64,000 bases of DNA, taken from positions 31,561,884 to 31,625,883 of the forward strand of contig CM074200.1 of assembly GCA_037179385.1 (NCBI GenBank), read 5' to 3'. Position numbers and translations under genes: made by a program. Under the pieces are notes generated by a model. It saw nothing but the letters and a program-made list of their open reading frames with translations. It was not told the DNA's origin and did not search any database. Positions 23,290 through 33,599 of the stretch are shown in pieces (positions within the stretch are counted from its first letter, which is position 1; the number at the start of each line of letters is the position of its first letter). The DNA comes from Holothuria scabra (lineage: Eukaryota > Echinodermata > Holothuroidea > Aspidochirotida > Holothuriidae).

Positions 23290-24708
23290 TGAAGGTCCAC
23301 AGACAAAATCACTTAAAACTTTTTATTATCATGTACACACTAAATAATTACTGATTGAAGCATGCATCTCACAGGATTTTACAAGATTTACATAGGGCTT
23401 ATAAATTTTATGATGAAGAGTGTACAAAGACACCTTTGTTTTTATCTACACACTAACGGCCAACCAATGAAACCAAAAAGCAGTGCTTGACGTCAATACT
23501 ATTTGAAACAAAAAAAAAAAATGCTTTTATAATCAAAACAATTCTCATTTACATATTTGACCCAACTGAGTGATATATTGGCCTCTTTCACATCATTTCT
23601 AGAAATCGTTTGTAAAGTGTTTTAAGCTATCTTTTCTACAATTTTATATTAATGATTAAGATGAATGGATCGCCAATTCAAAACAATTTCTCAGTGAGTA
23701 GAGGAGTAGGACAAAAGTTCAAATCAAAACAAACATAGAAATCCTTGAATTTTTGCTTGAACCACCATCCTGGTTGCCTCAGGGTGATTTTTTCAACTTC
23801 CCTTTGTGGATTATTTTGATCCTAGCTACTGTTAAAAAACTTAAGTGAAAGTGCATTGCCCTTGGGTGTTAGCGTGAAGAGATAAGTGACACTGCAAAAA
23901 AAAAATTGTAAACAAAGGAGTTTGCAATATAGCACTAACAAGGAAGTTACTGATGAAAATATCTTATAAAAAGTAATGAACGTGCAGTTTTAAAATTTTT
24001 ATGGCATATGATTGACCTCTGCAGATTTTATATAGTATAACATACAACAACCCTGACTGAGGATATATGAGGTGATGGTTACAAGGCTAGTTAAGAGTTT
24101 TATATTCTGTCGAGTTTATAGTGCCAGTAATTGTGCTTGCAGTTCAGTGCAAGAGGTGCTGGGATCATGAAAGTGAATTCTTGTTTGTTTTTGTTTTTTA
24201 AATTAAGACACTGCTTGATCTGTAAGGAAAAAATATTGCTCTCCTTAAATGGTTAGATTCAAAATATTGGAGTTTAAATCTAAGTCAGTGGAATTGGTGA
24301 CCAACTGAATGTTTCATCATGAGGTGGACAGGTGCTTTGAAGTTTACAAAGTGATTAATCTAAAATGGTCCCCTGTAATGCTCTGCTTTCTCACATCAGG
24401 GAGCAGTAAGATTGTTTTTTAAACAAGCAGAACAACTGATTTAATTGTCTTTGCTTATGCTTGGGTGACTTCCAGCTGCATTTGGTAATTGATACCAATT
24501 CCCCATCCAAATATGTGAATCGCCGGGTATATGAGTTAAAAGAGTACTAAAGCAACTGCCGCTGTAATGTTGGTCACTATCATAACTTTATTAGACTAAT
24601 TTTGAATCTTTTGAGTTAAGTTGTACAAAAATTACCACTAGATTAGGGCTGAGAATTGACTGCCTTAAAAGTAGATGCATGTTGACATGAGTGAAAGTCA
24701 CATGTCAA
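23290..24708. other. Unassigned sequence
   Basis: No gene or repeat family was recognised. Poly-A tracts occur near 23510 and 23897. Confidence 0.4.
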
Positions 24709-25011
24709 TTAAAGGGCCAAACCTCTCACCCCAAACTACAATTTTGATACAGGGTACAGAAATTCTCAATTGGCTCAGCTCTTTAATTGGCAGCTAATTC
24801 AAACCAGGCAGAGTACCAAAGCTTACATTACACAGCATGAACTGTACTTAGAGTGCTTTGATTATATAAACTGAGTTTTTCTATACTCACCTTGAAGCAA
24901 TAAACTGAGATTGTATCTGGATAAGGATGAATATCAGACTATTGTGGGAGGGGCTTCAGTACGAAGGTTAGAAGAGTTGGTACTGTTTGGAGTGAGAGAA
25001 CTGAGCCTTTC
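24709..25011. mobile_element. Family A TTAA MITE, full length
   Basis: It starts TTAAAGGGCCAAACCTCTCA and runs through TTACACAGCATGAACTGTAC to the end CTGTTTGGAGTGAGAGAACT followed by GAGCCTTTC. The right TTAA has mutated. Confidence 0.85.
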
Positions 25012-25170
25012 AGGTAACTCAAAGAGTTGCAAGATGGTGTCCCACAACTTGCAACATTAGTCTAGTTCACATGGCTTGTACCTATGGTGGAATTTAAGCC
25101 ATAGACTAATGCCTTATAGCACTGTCTAAAAGAACCAGTCAGCAACACACACAAGTCCTTGATGGATTCT

Positions 25171-25431
25171 TTAAAGTACCGATCTTCTCACCCCAAACTA
25201 CACTTCTAGTAGGGAGTAATAGAACTCTCAATTGCAGGGCCCAGCTTTGATTGACTGCTAATTCAAACTACACAGTATCAAAGCTTGTATAATACAGCTC
25301 ACCCTGAAGCAGTTTAAACTGAGATTGTGTCTGGATGAGGATGAATTTCAGACAATCGTGGGAGTGGCTTAAGTTAGAATTAAACGTTAGGAAAATTGGT
25401 ACTGTTTGGGGGGAGAGAATTGGGCCTTTAA
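25171..25431. mobile_element. Family A TTAA MITE, internally deleted
   Basis: TTAA borders both sides. The ends read AGTACCGATCTTCTCACCCC and GGGGAGAGAATTGGGCCT. The central GAGAGTGTTTTGATTAT block is missing, so the copy is about 260 bp rather than 300. Confidence 0.82.
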
Positions 25432-25434
25432 TTC

Positions 25435-27478
25435 TGTAAGTATGCCTCTGAATTTTGAATTTAGGAAATTACATGCTGCTAGGACTGTGAGAAAATTATA
25501 ACAGGAGTATTATTGCCTTCAACAGCTTAGAGGTACTATACACACACATACTGTGGTTGGATATTCAGTACATCCCGCCTGCTACCCATCATTGGAAATG
25601 ATAGTACCAATTTTCATTGTGTGGCATCCAGCTACAGAAACCATTGTTGAATATTTACTAAGAGAGAAAAGAAATTTAAATAAAGCTAACTAGATATTTA
25701 ACATCACCAAAACACTTACAAGGACAATATTGCAAGTTTTGACACTAACTGCTGTGAATGGCTTGTTCCATGCTGAAATTCCTTTTATTACCAAAATATA
25801 TTGGGACTAATAGATTTCAAGCACAACAAAGGGACAGACACAGCAGATAATTCCTTTTATTTACTTAAGAAGCGTTCATCCGTTTCAATATTTTCAAGAA
25901 CAAAGAGCAGAATCTGATAAAGTCCTGTACATTTTGATTTAATGGAGCAGAAAATATAAAATGAATTGCAACTCGTGTCAGGTAGAAAGCTCTAAATGGC
26001 GATAGCGTAGGCATACTGTTTCCCTCTAAGATATTTTACGTTGGCCCTGTCACTACACTCAGTATGAGAAAATTTGACTCATTGGAAATTTCAGTTTTGT
26101 GGAAATGAACAAACTTTAAGTGTGGGAAAAATGAAACCCTCTTTTTTCATTTTTTCCCACAAACATCAGCATGTTAAAATCGCATCATAGCAGCTTACGG
26201 TAGCTATTTAAAAAAAAAAAAGGTTTTTCTATTGTCTTTTTTTATTTATTTATTTTTTTCCTGACGAAAATCCATGAATCAAATTGACAAGTCATTGCAT
26301 TAAATTGTGTAATAGCAGCTTTAATAGTGTTAACACTGCTACCGTATATGGGTTCATTTACTGGGTGAACTGCAAACACCCAATTGTAACAAGGGGATTT
26401 GGTAGAAGCAAAAATTGCAAACTACAATTGCAATAATCAAGCTGTTCACAATGAGATTCTTCCAAAATCTTCTACAAAATTCTCCATCACTGCAGAGGAT
26501 GACTCATAAAAAATTATACTCCATGATGTTAAGATATACTACTCTAGCTGCATGGTAATATAGGAGGTCAACAAAATAATAAGTAAATTTACCTAACAAA
26601 CAGTTCAGCTATGTGTTTGTTTGCAGCAAGAGGAGTGAACTGTGTGTGATAAGTGATAACTTGTAGTTACTCTGTTGCGATAGGATCTAACGAACAACTC
26701 AAACATTTTTTGATAATTTTTCATAGTGGATTATTCCATTTTTTTTGGGGGGGGGGGTAAATTGGGACGGTAGGCTATACCTCTTTTGCTAGGAGAAATT
26801 TAAAGAAATCTGCCCCTTAGAACTAGTGGAGTCAATACAGCATGTCATGAATTTTTTAGAAAGCCAAATTTTTACTAAATTATTTGCCCAAGGTCACAAG
26901 GAGTTGATGCTTTGACCTGGGCCCACAGCAACCCCTCATGACCATCAAACTCTGAACTTGAAAAAAGAATATTTTTTGTGAAAAGGAAACCGTGTGCAAA
27001 GCCTATTGGGGAAAATTGGTGTTTTTCAAAAGTTTTATAGGTAGCTGTGTCCCCCTCCTGAGGAATGTGGCCTGCAGGGGTGTGATGGGGATTTTAGATA
27101 ATGACGCTAGGCCTTAGCCAAGTACAGTCAACCTGATGCCATACTGGAAAGTATGTAATGCATGCTGCACTGAATGCATTCCACATATGCTGTTATTGTT
27201 AAGACAAACACTAAAATTTGATGAAGTGATTTTATTGCCTTTTGCATAGGCCTATGCACTGTTCTTAAACTCTACTCTTATTTGGTGAAGTGTGTAAATT
27301 ATTTATGTTCAACCCTAGGCCTAGCCTAGGCCTATAGAGGCTTACACCTAGGGTAGGTTAGGGGCCTACACCTAGGGTAGATTAGGGGGATTTCAACCCA
27401 CAGGATATTTCTAAATGCCTTAAACATTTCTGCATCTTGAAGAAATAACAGCCCCTCAGACTTTATCAACATTACAAC
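25435..27478. other. Unassigned sequence; CTAGGC words begin
   Basis: No gene is recognised. Poly-G near 26743-26756. From about 27310 the words CCTAGGCCTAGCC and ACACCTAGGGTAG start to appear, the edge of the tract that is dense at 29.9-31.1 kb. Confidence 0.4.
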
Positions 27479-28398
27479 TTACATGAAATAGCCCTTACCA
27501 AAAGTGCCCATCTCTAAAACCCGACTTTTCAGGCTTCGACAAATTTTTTCTTTTCTACTTGTCCGACGGGCTAGCTGTTTTCTCAATGTACTTGCCCTCA
27601 TAAATATCTACTTGTCCCATTGAAATCTGTTGAGTACATATAATTTTTAAAGTCTGAAACTACAAATGCAATTTTGCACAACTCAAAAATTTAAGGCTAG
27701 GTCACAGTCTTATAAACATGGATAATCCATGTAACGTGTACGTCCTACCCGTAGATGATTGCCACCGACTGGGACAAAAAATGCGCACCAAGACCGCGGC
27801 CCTGAAGTTAAAATTCGTATGATTTGACGATGACTCTTATATTTTAAACAAACATTTGACTAGAGAGGGAAAGTATATCATATTCCTGCAATACGTGAAG
27901 TGATTTTGACCTTATCTTGCCATATTTCCAAAATATTCCAACTTTTGTGCAAAATCTGGGAACTGACTTCCACAAAATCATAGCAGAGAGCCATCTTGGT
28001 GCGCTTTTTCTCACACGTGCGTTAGGGACAATGTACAGTGCAGAATGCTCTGTCCATATACAGGAAGTCCATGGGCTGGGGGTACTTGCCTGGCGGGCTG
28101 CAACATTGAGTATGGTAGTTGCCCGAGTGATTTTTTACTTGTCCCGGGCTGTCGCGCAGGGGATTTTTCAAAGCCTGCAACTTTTGGACATATGTCGGGT
28201 TTTTACTTGATCTTCACACCTACAGTTTATAGCAACTCCAACCCTAAAATCAATAAAAAATATGATAAAAACCTCAAAATGTAGAATTGGCTACAAACGG
28301 AGGATGTTAACATCAGGTAAAAATCTGACTTATCACCCAAAAGTCAGGTTTTACACCATTTAGGGCTAGGCAGTTTTAGTAAGGGCTATTTCATGTAA
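27479..28398. mobile_element. 0.92-kb element with 20-bp terminal inverted repeats
   Basis: TTACATGAAATAGCCCTTAC at 27479-27498 is the perfect inverted complement of 28379-28398. Similarity extends inward: ACCCGACTTTTCAGG against the complement of a diverged AAAAGTCAGGTTTT. The interior carries ACTTGTCCGACGGGC-type phrases and two overlapping ORFs of 79 and 97 codons without recognised domains. It is probably a non-autonomous DNA transposon. I could not settle a target duplication. Confidence 0.65.
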
Positions 28399-28969
28399 TG
28401 AACAAGAAATTTGAACTAGTGGCAATTGAAATTCACCCACTTTTTAACCTGAACTAACCATTTAAAACAAGAAATCTGAACACTAAAAAAATGCACTTGT
28501 TTTAATATTATGTTTTTTAATTTATAATGGTTGGTAGGTCTATAAACCACATGACTTACTTCCACATATATCTTTACACCCACAAATTTAATAATTAAGT
28601 GGTCAGATTTGATAAATTAAATAGAAATAAGTTGGTAGGACTAGGATGTTGCCACAAACTGCTTTCATTTAGTGGGGGCAACCACCCAACACTTTTCAAT
28701 GTGTGAGGCTATTTTCAACCACTGTTTTAAACCAGTCTGCATAAAACCTTAAAAATTACCGAAATTTGATCAATTTTAAATTTAAGTGAGTGATTTCAAT
28801 TAATGGTCATTCACCAAGTGTAAAAGAGTAATTAGCCCAGCCTACCTTCAAGTTTTGTGTTTTGTACTTGATTTGCATCCTCGTACCTCATTAAATTCAA
28901 GTCTTCACACTTATTCAATATGAATTGGCTACTCCTTAAGCTTAGAGTTTCTCAATTAAGTTAAATCAT

Positions 28970-29225
28970 ATGTACCTGGTTCTCAATGGTTTGGCTCCCA
29001 GGTATTTATTACTAGATATTCTGTATGCAATTCACCAGTACTAGGTCAAACATCCCATCTGTTTTTGTAACTAGGTTTTACACAAATTATGTAGTTAAAT
29101 CTTTTAAATTTACAGGTTGCAAATTGTGGAATTCTTTACCTGCCAAAATTCAAAGGTGCAGTAATTTTAGCTCTTTTAAAACTTTAATTAGAAGATATTT
29201 TTATACCAAATTGAAAGAGTGAGAG
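28970..29225 (+). pseudogene. LINE reverse transcriptase C-terminus, frameshifted
   Basis: This is the residual coding part of the LINE, about 80 residues in two frames. It encodes only the thumb/C-terminal segment, with no catalytic YADD and no endonuclease. It ends at a TGA at 29220-29222. Confidence 0.75.
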
Positions 29226-29245
29226 AGCTCCATATTCTCATACTT

Positions 29246-29549
29246 TTAAAGGCATATTTTCATCATCCCAAACAGTTCCAATTCTCCCAACCTACTTACT
29301 TCTAGCCCCTCCCACATTTATCTAAAACTCATCTTTATCCAGACACATCCTAGTGTATTGCTTCATGGCTTGTCCCAGTGGCCATACAAGTCCATAATGT
29401 GTAATCAAGACACTCTCAGTGCCCATGCTGTGTAATTTAGCTATGATGCATTGTTTGAATGTGATGCCAATCAAAGAGCTGTGCCAATTTAGAGTTTTGA
29501 TATATGTATACTGAAACTGTAGTTTGGGGTGACAAATGACTGCCTTTAA
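29246..29549. mobile_element. Family A TTAA MITE nested in a LINE 3' UTR
   Basis: TTAA lies at 29246-29249 and 29546-29549. The ends read AGGCATATTTTCATCATCCC and GTTTGGGGTGACAAATGACT. The interior has CTAGCCCCTCCCACATTTAT and GTGCCAATTTAGAGTTTTGA. It lies between the LINE stop codon and the rest of the 3' UTR, so it inserted after the LINE. Confidence 0.82.
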
Positions 29550-29879
29550 TTTTTAAATTTTCTTGTGAACTGTGCTGTGCTTTATGATGTATCTAATATC
29601 TATTTTATGGTTCAGGCTTTAGGGACCACAGTGGCCTGGAAATAAGTCTGCTTGTCAGACTTTCTGTGTCATCCCTGCACATGTCCTATCTTATTAGGCT
29701 ACTATGTTATTTTTGCTGTCCTTCTCTGTTCATCTTGATGTTTTTGTTACAGTGCAAATAAATTCAGATCAAATCAAATCAAATTGGTAACTTTGATCAC
29801 AACATCTGGCTGATTAGCCTACTTCTGAAAGTCATAATGACTTTGCTTGATTTAATTTTTTAAAAACCAAAACCAGTGG

Positions 29880-31100
29880 TCAAAAGACCCCTTGGCCTAG
29901 GCTAGACTTAAACAGTAAGCCTACTCACCGTAGCCTAGGCTAGGCTAGGCCTAGTCCTCAGTAAAGGACTATGAATGGACGGTCGCGTAATTGCTCCCTA
30001 TACAGTGGTTGGTTCTAATTTCGAACAGATTCTAAATTCAAACACCTCATTTAAATGGAGTATTTATTCACTGATTGATGCAAAATAATTGTCAGTTTTA
30101 CCACCATATGGAGTCATAACTATTTCTTGGTGGTGCTCTAATTAATTGAAGAAAATACTGGCTTATGACTGATAATGAATAATTTTAATTAGGTGTTCGA
30201 ATTTAGAACCTGTTCAAACTTTGAACCAACCATTATACGATAGGGAGCAATTACGCGACCGTCCATACATAGTCCTTTACGGAAGACTAGGCTAGGCCTA
30301 AGTGGCTGTCTTTCTCTTTGTATTAATTTAGCCTAGGCCAACCTCCCAGTTTTTCTTCCAATCTCCCTATGTTTTGGCTCTGAAAAATGAAAATCTCCCT
30401 ATTTTGAGGTCAGAATAGAGGTTGACAGGTCTGCTAGCCTACTTGGCGTTGTTTGCATAGGCCAAGGCTAGTGACAGTGTTAGGCCTAGCCTAGGCCTCT
30501 TATAGTTAGGCCTAGGCCCCTAAGCCTAGCCTAACACAATCAGTTTTAGTAACTCAGTCAAAGTAACAAGTTTGCATTGCGAAGGAAAGATTTGGTCCTG
30601 GTTTACCTTCACTCCTAGCTACTAGGCCTACTTCTACTTAATTAGTAGCCTACAGTAGGCCTAGCCTAGGGTTAGATCCTACCTGGATTTTCTGAAAAGC
30701 TTCGGCTATCCGTAACTTAGGCCCTAGACCGTAGACGTAGTTCTACGGCCTAGGCCTGGCCTAACAACGTTAGGTATGCTAGGCTACAACGTACGTTACC
30801 AGTAACGTATAGGCGTTAGACCCTAGCCTATTGTTCTTTGTGTGACGAAGCCAAACGTTAGAAGTCGTTACTCGTTAACGTTAACGTTAGGCTAACGTTA
30901 GACCTTTCAACAATGATCGAATCATGCGGTGATTACAACTACAATTGCTTTATAATACACATCAGGGCGTGACCGTTTTATTATTTATTATTTTAAATGA
31001 CCCCTCTCTCCATTTTATACGTTAAAGTTGGCCTAACCTAACTTTAGGCCAAGGCTTAACTTGTCTGTTAGCCAGCGTTGAGGCTAGGCTAGGTCTCTGG
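29880..31100. repeat. CTAGGC-rich low-complexity tract
   Basis: Dozens of overlapping TAGGCCTAGCC / CCTAGGC words occur on both strands, for example GTAGCCTAGGCTAGGCTAGG at 29931-29950 and AGGCCTAGGCCCCTAAGCC at about 30507. They are irregularly spaced, not a clean tandem array. Around 30870-30900 a TAACGTTAACGTTAGG-type run appears. A foldback element is embedded at 29953-30288. Confidence 0.7.
29953..30288. mobile_element. Foldback MITE with about 48-bp inverted arms
   Basis: The left arm runs AGTCCTCAGTAAAGGACTAT then GGACGGTCGCGTAATTGCTC. The right arm is its complement, with GAGCAATTACGCGACCGTCC and a matching outer AAGACT. The inner parts CGAATTTAGAACCTG and its partner near 30020 continue the pairing. 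It is non-coding and has few mismatches, so the arms are either young or kept similar. CTAG words adjoin both ends. Confidence 0.85.
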
Positions 31101-31474
31101 AGGGCCGGTATGTGCGTAGTCTGATCGTTCCGTCGTTAATTCGGCAAGCTCCCTCTAGACCGCGACGAGGACCAAACGCTAGGCCTAATGTTAAATGGTG
31201 GACGGGCCAGGCAGGTTCATCAAATGACTTCGATTACGCTCTCTAAGTCAAACACCAACCGTTTCCACCGGCTCTTTTAAAAACCGTGACATGCTTCTGT
31301 ATAACTAGTTGGTGACCCAGTACAGTTCAAAGCAGGGTCGATCATGGGTTGCCAGCTTTTCCTTATAGTCACAAATCGCCCTATCCGTGGTGCCAAATTG
31401 GCTGAAAAACGCCAAATACATAGACGTAGGAAGCGGCCGCGGGGAGGCTGGGGACGAGGCTGAGGACCCCAGCA

Positions 31475-31753
31475 GTGAAAAATGACTGGGGAGCGGAAGC
31501 ATGCTTTGGATCCCCCTCCCCAAATCCCGGATCAGAAAACCGCTTTTTTCATTCTTCCAAATCTCCAAAAAAGCAAAAATTCCGGCGTGCGAAGACAAAA
31601 TGCATTACAATGCATAAGTGCTCCCATAAATCAGTTTGGCGTAAACTTTTCCGAGCTCTGGAAATGACAGAATCGGATATTCAGGGCTGGCGCCAGGATT
31701 TGACAGACAAGAGGACAAAGCTCCCGGATGGGTGGGAGCAAGTCCAAGCCTGA
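31475..31753 (+). other. Unrecognised ORF, possible 3' end of an exon region
   Basis: A 92-codon frame in GC-richer sequence. Its last third reads HKSVWRKLFRALEMTESDIQ, which resembles helices 2-3 of a death domain (W..L...L..T..DI). The tail QDLTDKRTKLPDGWEQVQA fits such a fold less well. A strong-looking splice donor GTAAGT lies at 31766, 13 bp past the stop codon. It could be chance, a pseudogene piece or a real exon. I do not assign a function. Confidence 0.2.
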
Positions 31754-32680
31754 CAAGGGTGATGAGTAAGTGTCGGGGGGACGTCACTTGGCAGAATTTT
31801 ATGCGGGCGTATAGCTCGCCGACAAATTTCGACTTTCATTTTAACAAGTATAGGCCTATTTAAATATTCGGAGCTTGATCGGAAGAAAATTTTGAAAGAA
31901 ATTTGGCTTTTTGTAAGGACTATTAAAAAGGGGGAGTCTATTAAAGAACCTCCCCTTCATATGAGCAAAATCAAAAAAGTTATTTGTGCGACAGCTGAAA
32001 CTTGGGGCTCTCGGACAAAACTAGAAATTAGCACGAAAACGTTTTATCCTTTTATGATCAAAGAGTTGAAAATTGAGAGCCTTTTTTTAATTAATGGAAG
32101 GACTTTTAGGGGGGGGGGGTAGGTGATATTAAAGAATCCAGTGATCTGTCTTTTAAGAGTAAATTTAAGTAGAATGCCGGGGCTGAGACTTGAGAGAAGT
32201 TGGCTTGGGGTTTTTATTTTACGAGCTGACGAGGTATCCATCAAAATTGGAAAATTTTCGGCTAATCTGCTGTCATTTTTAATAAATGTTTGAACAGGAA
32301 ATTGTAATTTTATGACATTTTTTGGGGCCGTTGTTGAAACTTCTGCCCTTTTATGTTAAAAATCAAGTAAGTCGCCGGGTACGTACGTACGTGATTTGCA
32401 GTGTGTTGGGGTTAGTGAATAGGCTATCACTAATTGCATCATGCAGATTAAAGGCCCTCGGACGGTACTGGGAAATTTCGAGAAAAGTTTGGCTATGGTT
32501 CTTCTTAATGATGTAGGCTATGAGAAGTCTCGTATTGACCAGAGGTCTGTTGTCTCAATTAACAGCTCCCTGTATTGACATAGGTGTACGGCTGCGTATC
32601 AGTTTTGGAGGAGGCAGAAGATTTTTCTCGCCTGAAAATGTAATTCTTCTCCAGAAACCATCTAAGCGGAGTGCCACAAT

Positions 32681-32708
32681 TGGTTCTGGTTCTGGTTCTG
32701 GTTCTGGC
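32681..32708. repeat. GGTTCT hexamer microsatellite
   Basis: About four and a half tandem copies of GGTTCT. They give Ser-Gly repeats in one frame and Glu-Pro repeats on the other strand. Neither frame is a supported gene. Confidence 0.85.
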
Positions 32709-32822
32709 TGGATACCACAAGCAGTTTTGCGCAAACGGGATACGGTTGTAGGTGTGTAACGGCTAGCGGACAAGTCAATTAGATCGGATTAGTAGATTCA
32801 GATCTCCTCAAAGATGTCAAGT

Positions 32823-33595
32823 TCAGTTTGCGTATTTGATCTCTAAAACTTTCAATATAGATGGGGAGTCCCTTACGGCTGAGGGTAAGCAATTCCACTC
32901 TGCCACTGTCCTAGGAATAAAAGAGAACTTATAATAGTCCTTTTTTTACAGCAGGGTGATGAAAGGAGATCGATGTAGATTTGCGAGTGGAGATTGCATT
33001 ACTGTCGGGCTTAAAAATATATCCGTTTAGATCAATGGCAACTAAGTGATGGAGTGACTTGTACAGTAAACTCAACCTAGCACTGATCCTGCGTTCCTCC
33101 AAAGTAGGCCAGTTTAAGTCAGCAAGCATTGACCTTTACGCCCTTTACGCCTTTACACCCTTAACGCCCTTGGTCTTTACAAACGAATCTGGCAGCTCTG
33201 CCGCGTTGCACTGCTTCAAGCTTGTTTATATGCTCCTGATGGTAAGGATCCCAAATACTTGAGCAGTACTCCAACCCTGGTCTAACAACGGGTTTATAAG
33301 CAGCTTCTTTAACTTTTGGGGAACTGTACAGGTTACGACGTAACAAGCTAAGGACTCTGTTTGCTTTGGAAGTTATTCCGTAAATGCGATAGGTCCAGCT
33401 TAATTTACTGTTAATATCCACTCCAAGATAAGTATGGTTGGGCATGGATCGAGCGTACAAGAAATTTTGAAGATTTAGAACCCCCAAACCATGATCTGGA
33501 AATGTCATTTCCCAGGCTTGATTAGAAACAAAGCAGTCTTTATTCAGGGCTTTCGTTTGCAATAGAATTTTCACGTCAATAGAAAACTCGATCAA
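32823..33595 (-). pseudogene. LINE reverse transcriptase C-terminal fragment
   Basis: The minus-strand frame at 33595-33161 contains TYLGVDINSKLSW, ANRVLSLLRRNLYSSPKVKE and PGLEYCSSIWDPYHQEHINK. It continues with LEAVQRGRAARFV. These are the standard landmarks of the thumb region of CR1/Rex-like LINE ORF2 proteins. A stop follows, then MLADLNWPTLEERR and ARLSLLYKSLHHL in the frame 33129-32929. After a frameshift in a run of A at about 32942 comes FSFIPRTVAEWNCLPSAVRD, ending at a TGA at 32823. The breaks are therefore a stop in a short nonamer-like repeat at about 33130-33165 and one frameshift. There is no catalytic centre and no 5' part, so it is a dead 5'-truncated copy. Confidence 0.88.
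33130..33170. repeat. Short degenerate repeat interrupting the LINE frame
   Basis: ACGCCCTTTACGCCTTTACA and neighbours form four to five imperfect copies of a CGCCCTTTA-like word. They sit exactly where related LINE proteins have a short linker between the ARFV and LADLNWPTLEER motifs, and they bring a stop codon. Confidence 0.6.
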
Positions 33596-33599
33596 CAGC

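Larger units (their letters stand above)
28970..29786 (+). mobile_element. 5'-truncated LINE 3' end, split by a family A MITE
   Basis: The frame starting at 28970 reads MYLVLNGLAPRYLLLDILYA, the NGLAP-RYL motif at the C-terminal side of LINE reverse transcriptases. The frame starting at 29025 then continues with GCKLWNSLPAKIQRCSNFSS and FKTLIRRYF, the LWNSLP motif close to the end of CR1/Jockey/L2-type ORF2 proteins. A frameshift near 29025-29045 separates them, so the copy is dead. The 3' UTR resumes after the inserted MITE and contains GGAAATAAGTCTGCTTGTCA. It ends in AATAAATTCAGATC with (AAATC)-type repeats at 29765-29786. Confidence 0.82.
31100..32820. other. CpG-richer interval without recognised gene
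   Basis: CG dinucleotides are visibly commoner here (for example CGTCGTTAATTCGGC and GAAGCGGCCGCGGGG) and recognised MITEs are absent. This could mark the neighbourhood of a gene start, but no TATA box or initiator is convincing. A hexamer repeat GGTTCTGGTTCTGGTTCTGG lies at 32681-32708. Confidence 0.35.

Noticed and set aside
30860..30905. Telomere-like repeat in TAACGTTAACGTTAGG
   Set aside because: The run is short and irregular and is not TTAGGG-type; it looks like local low complexity.
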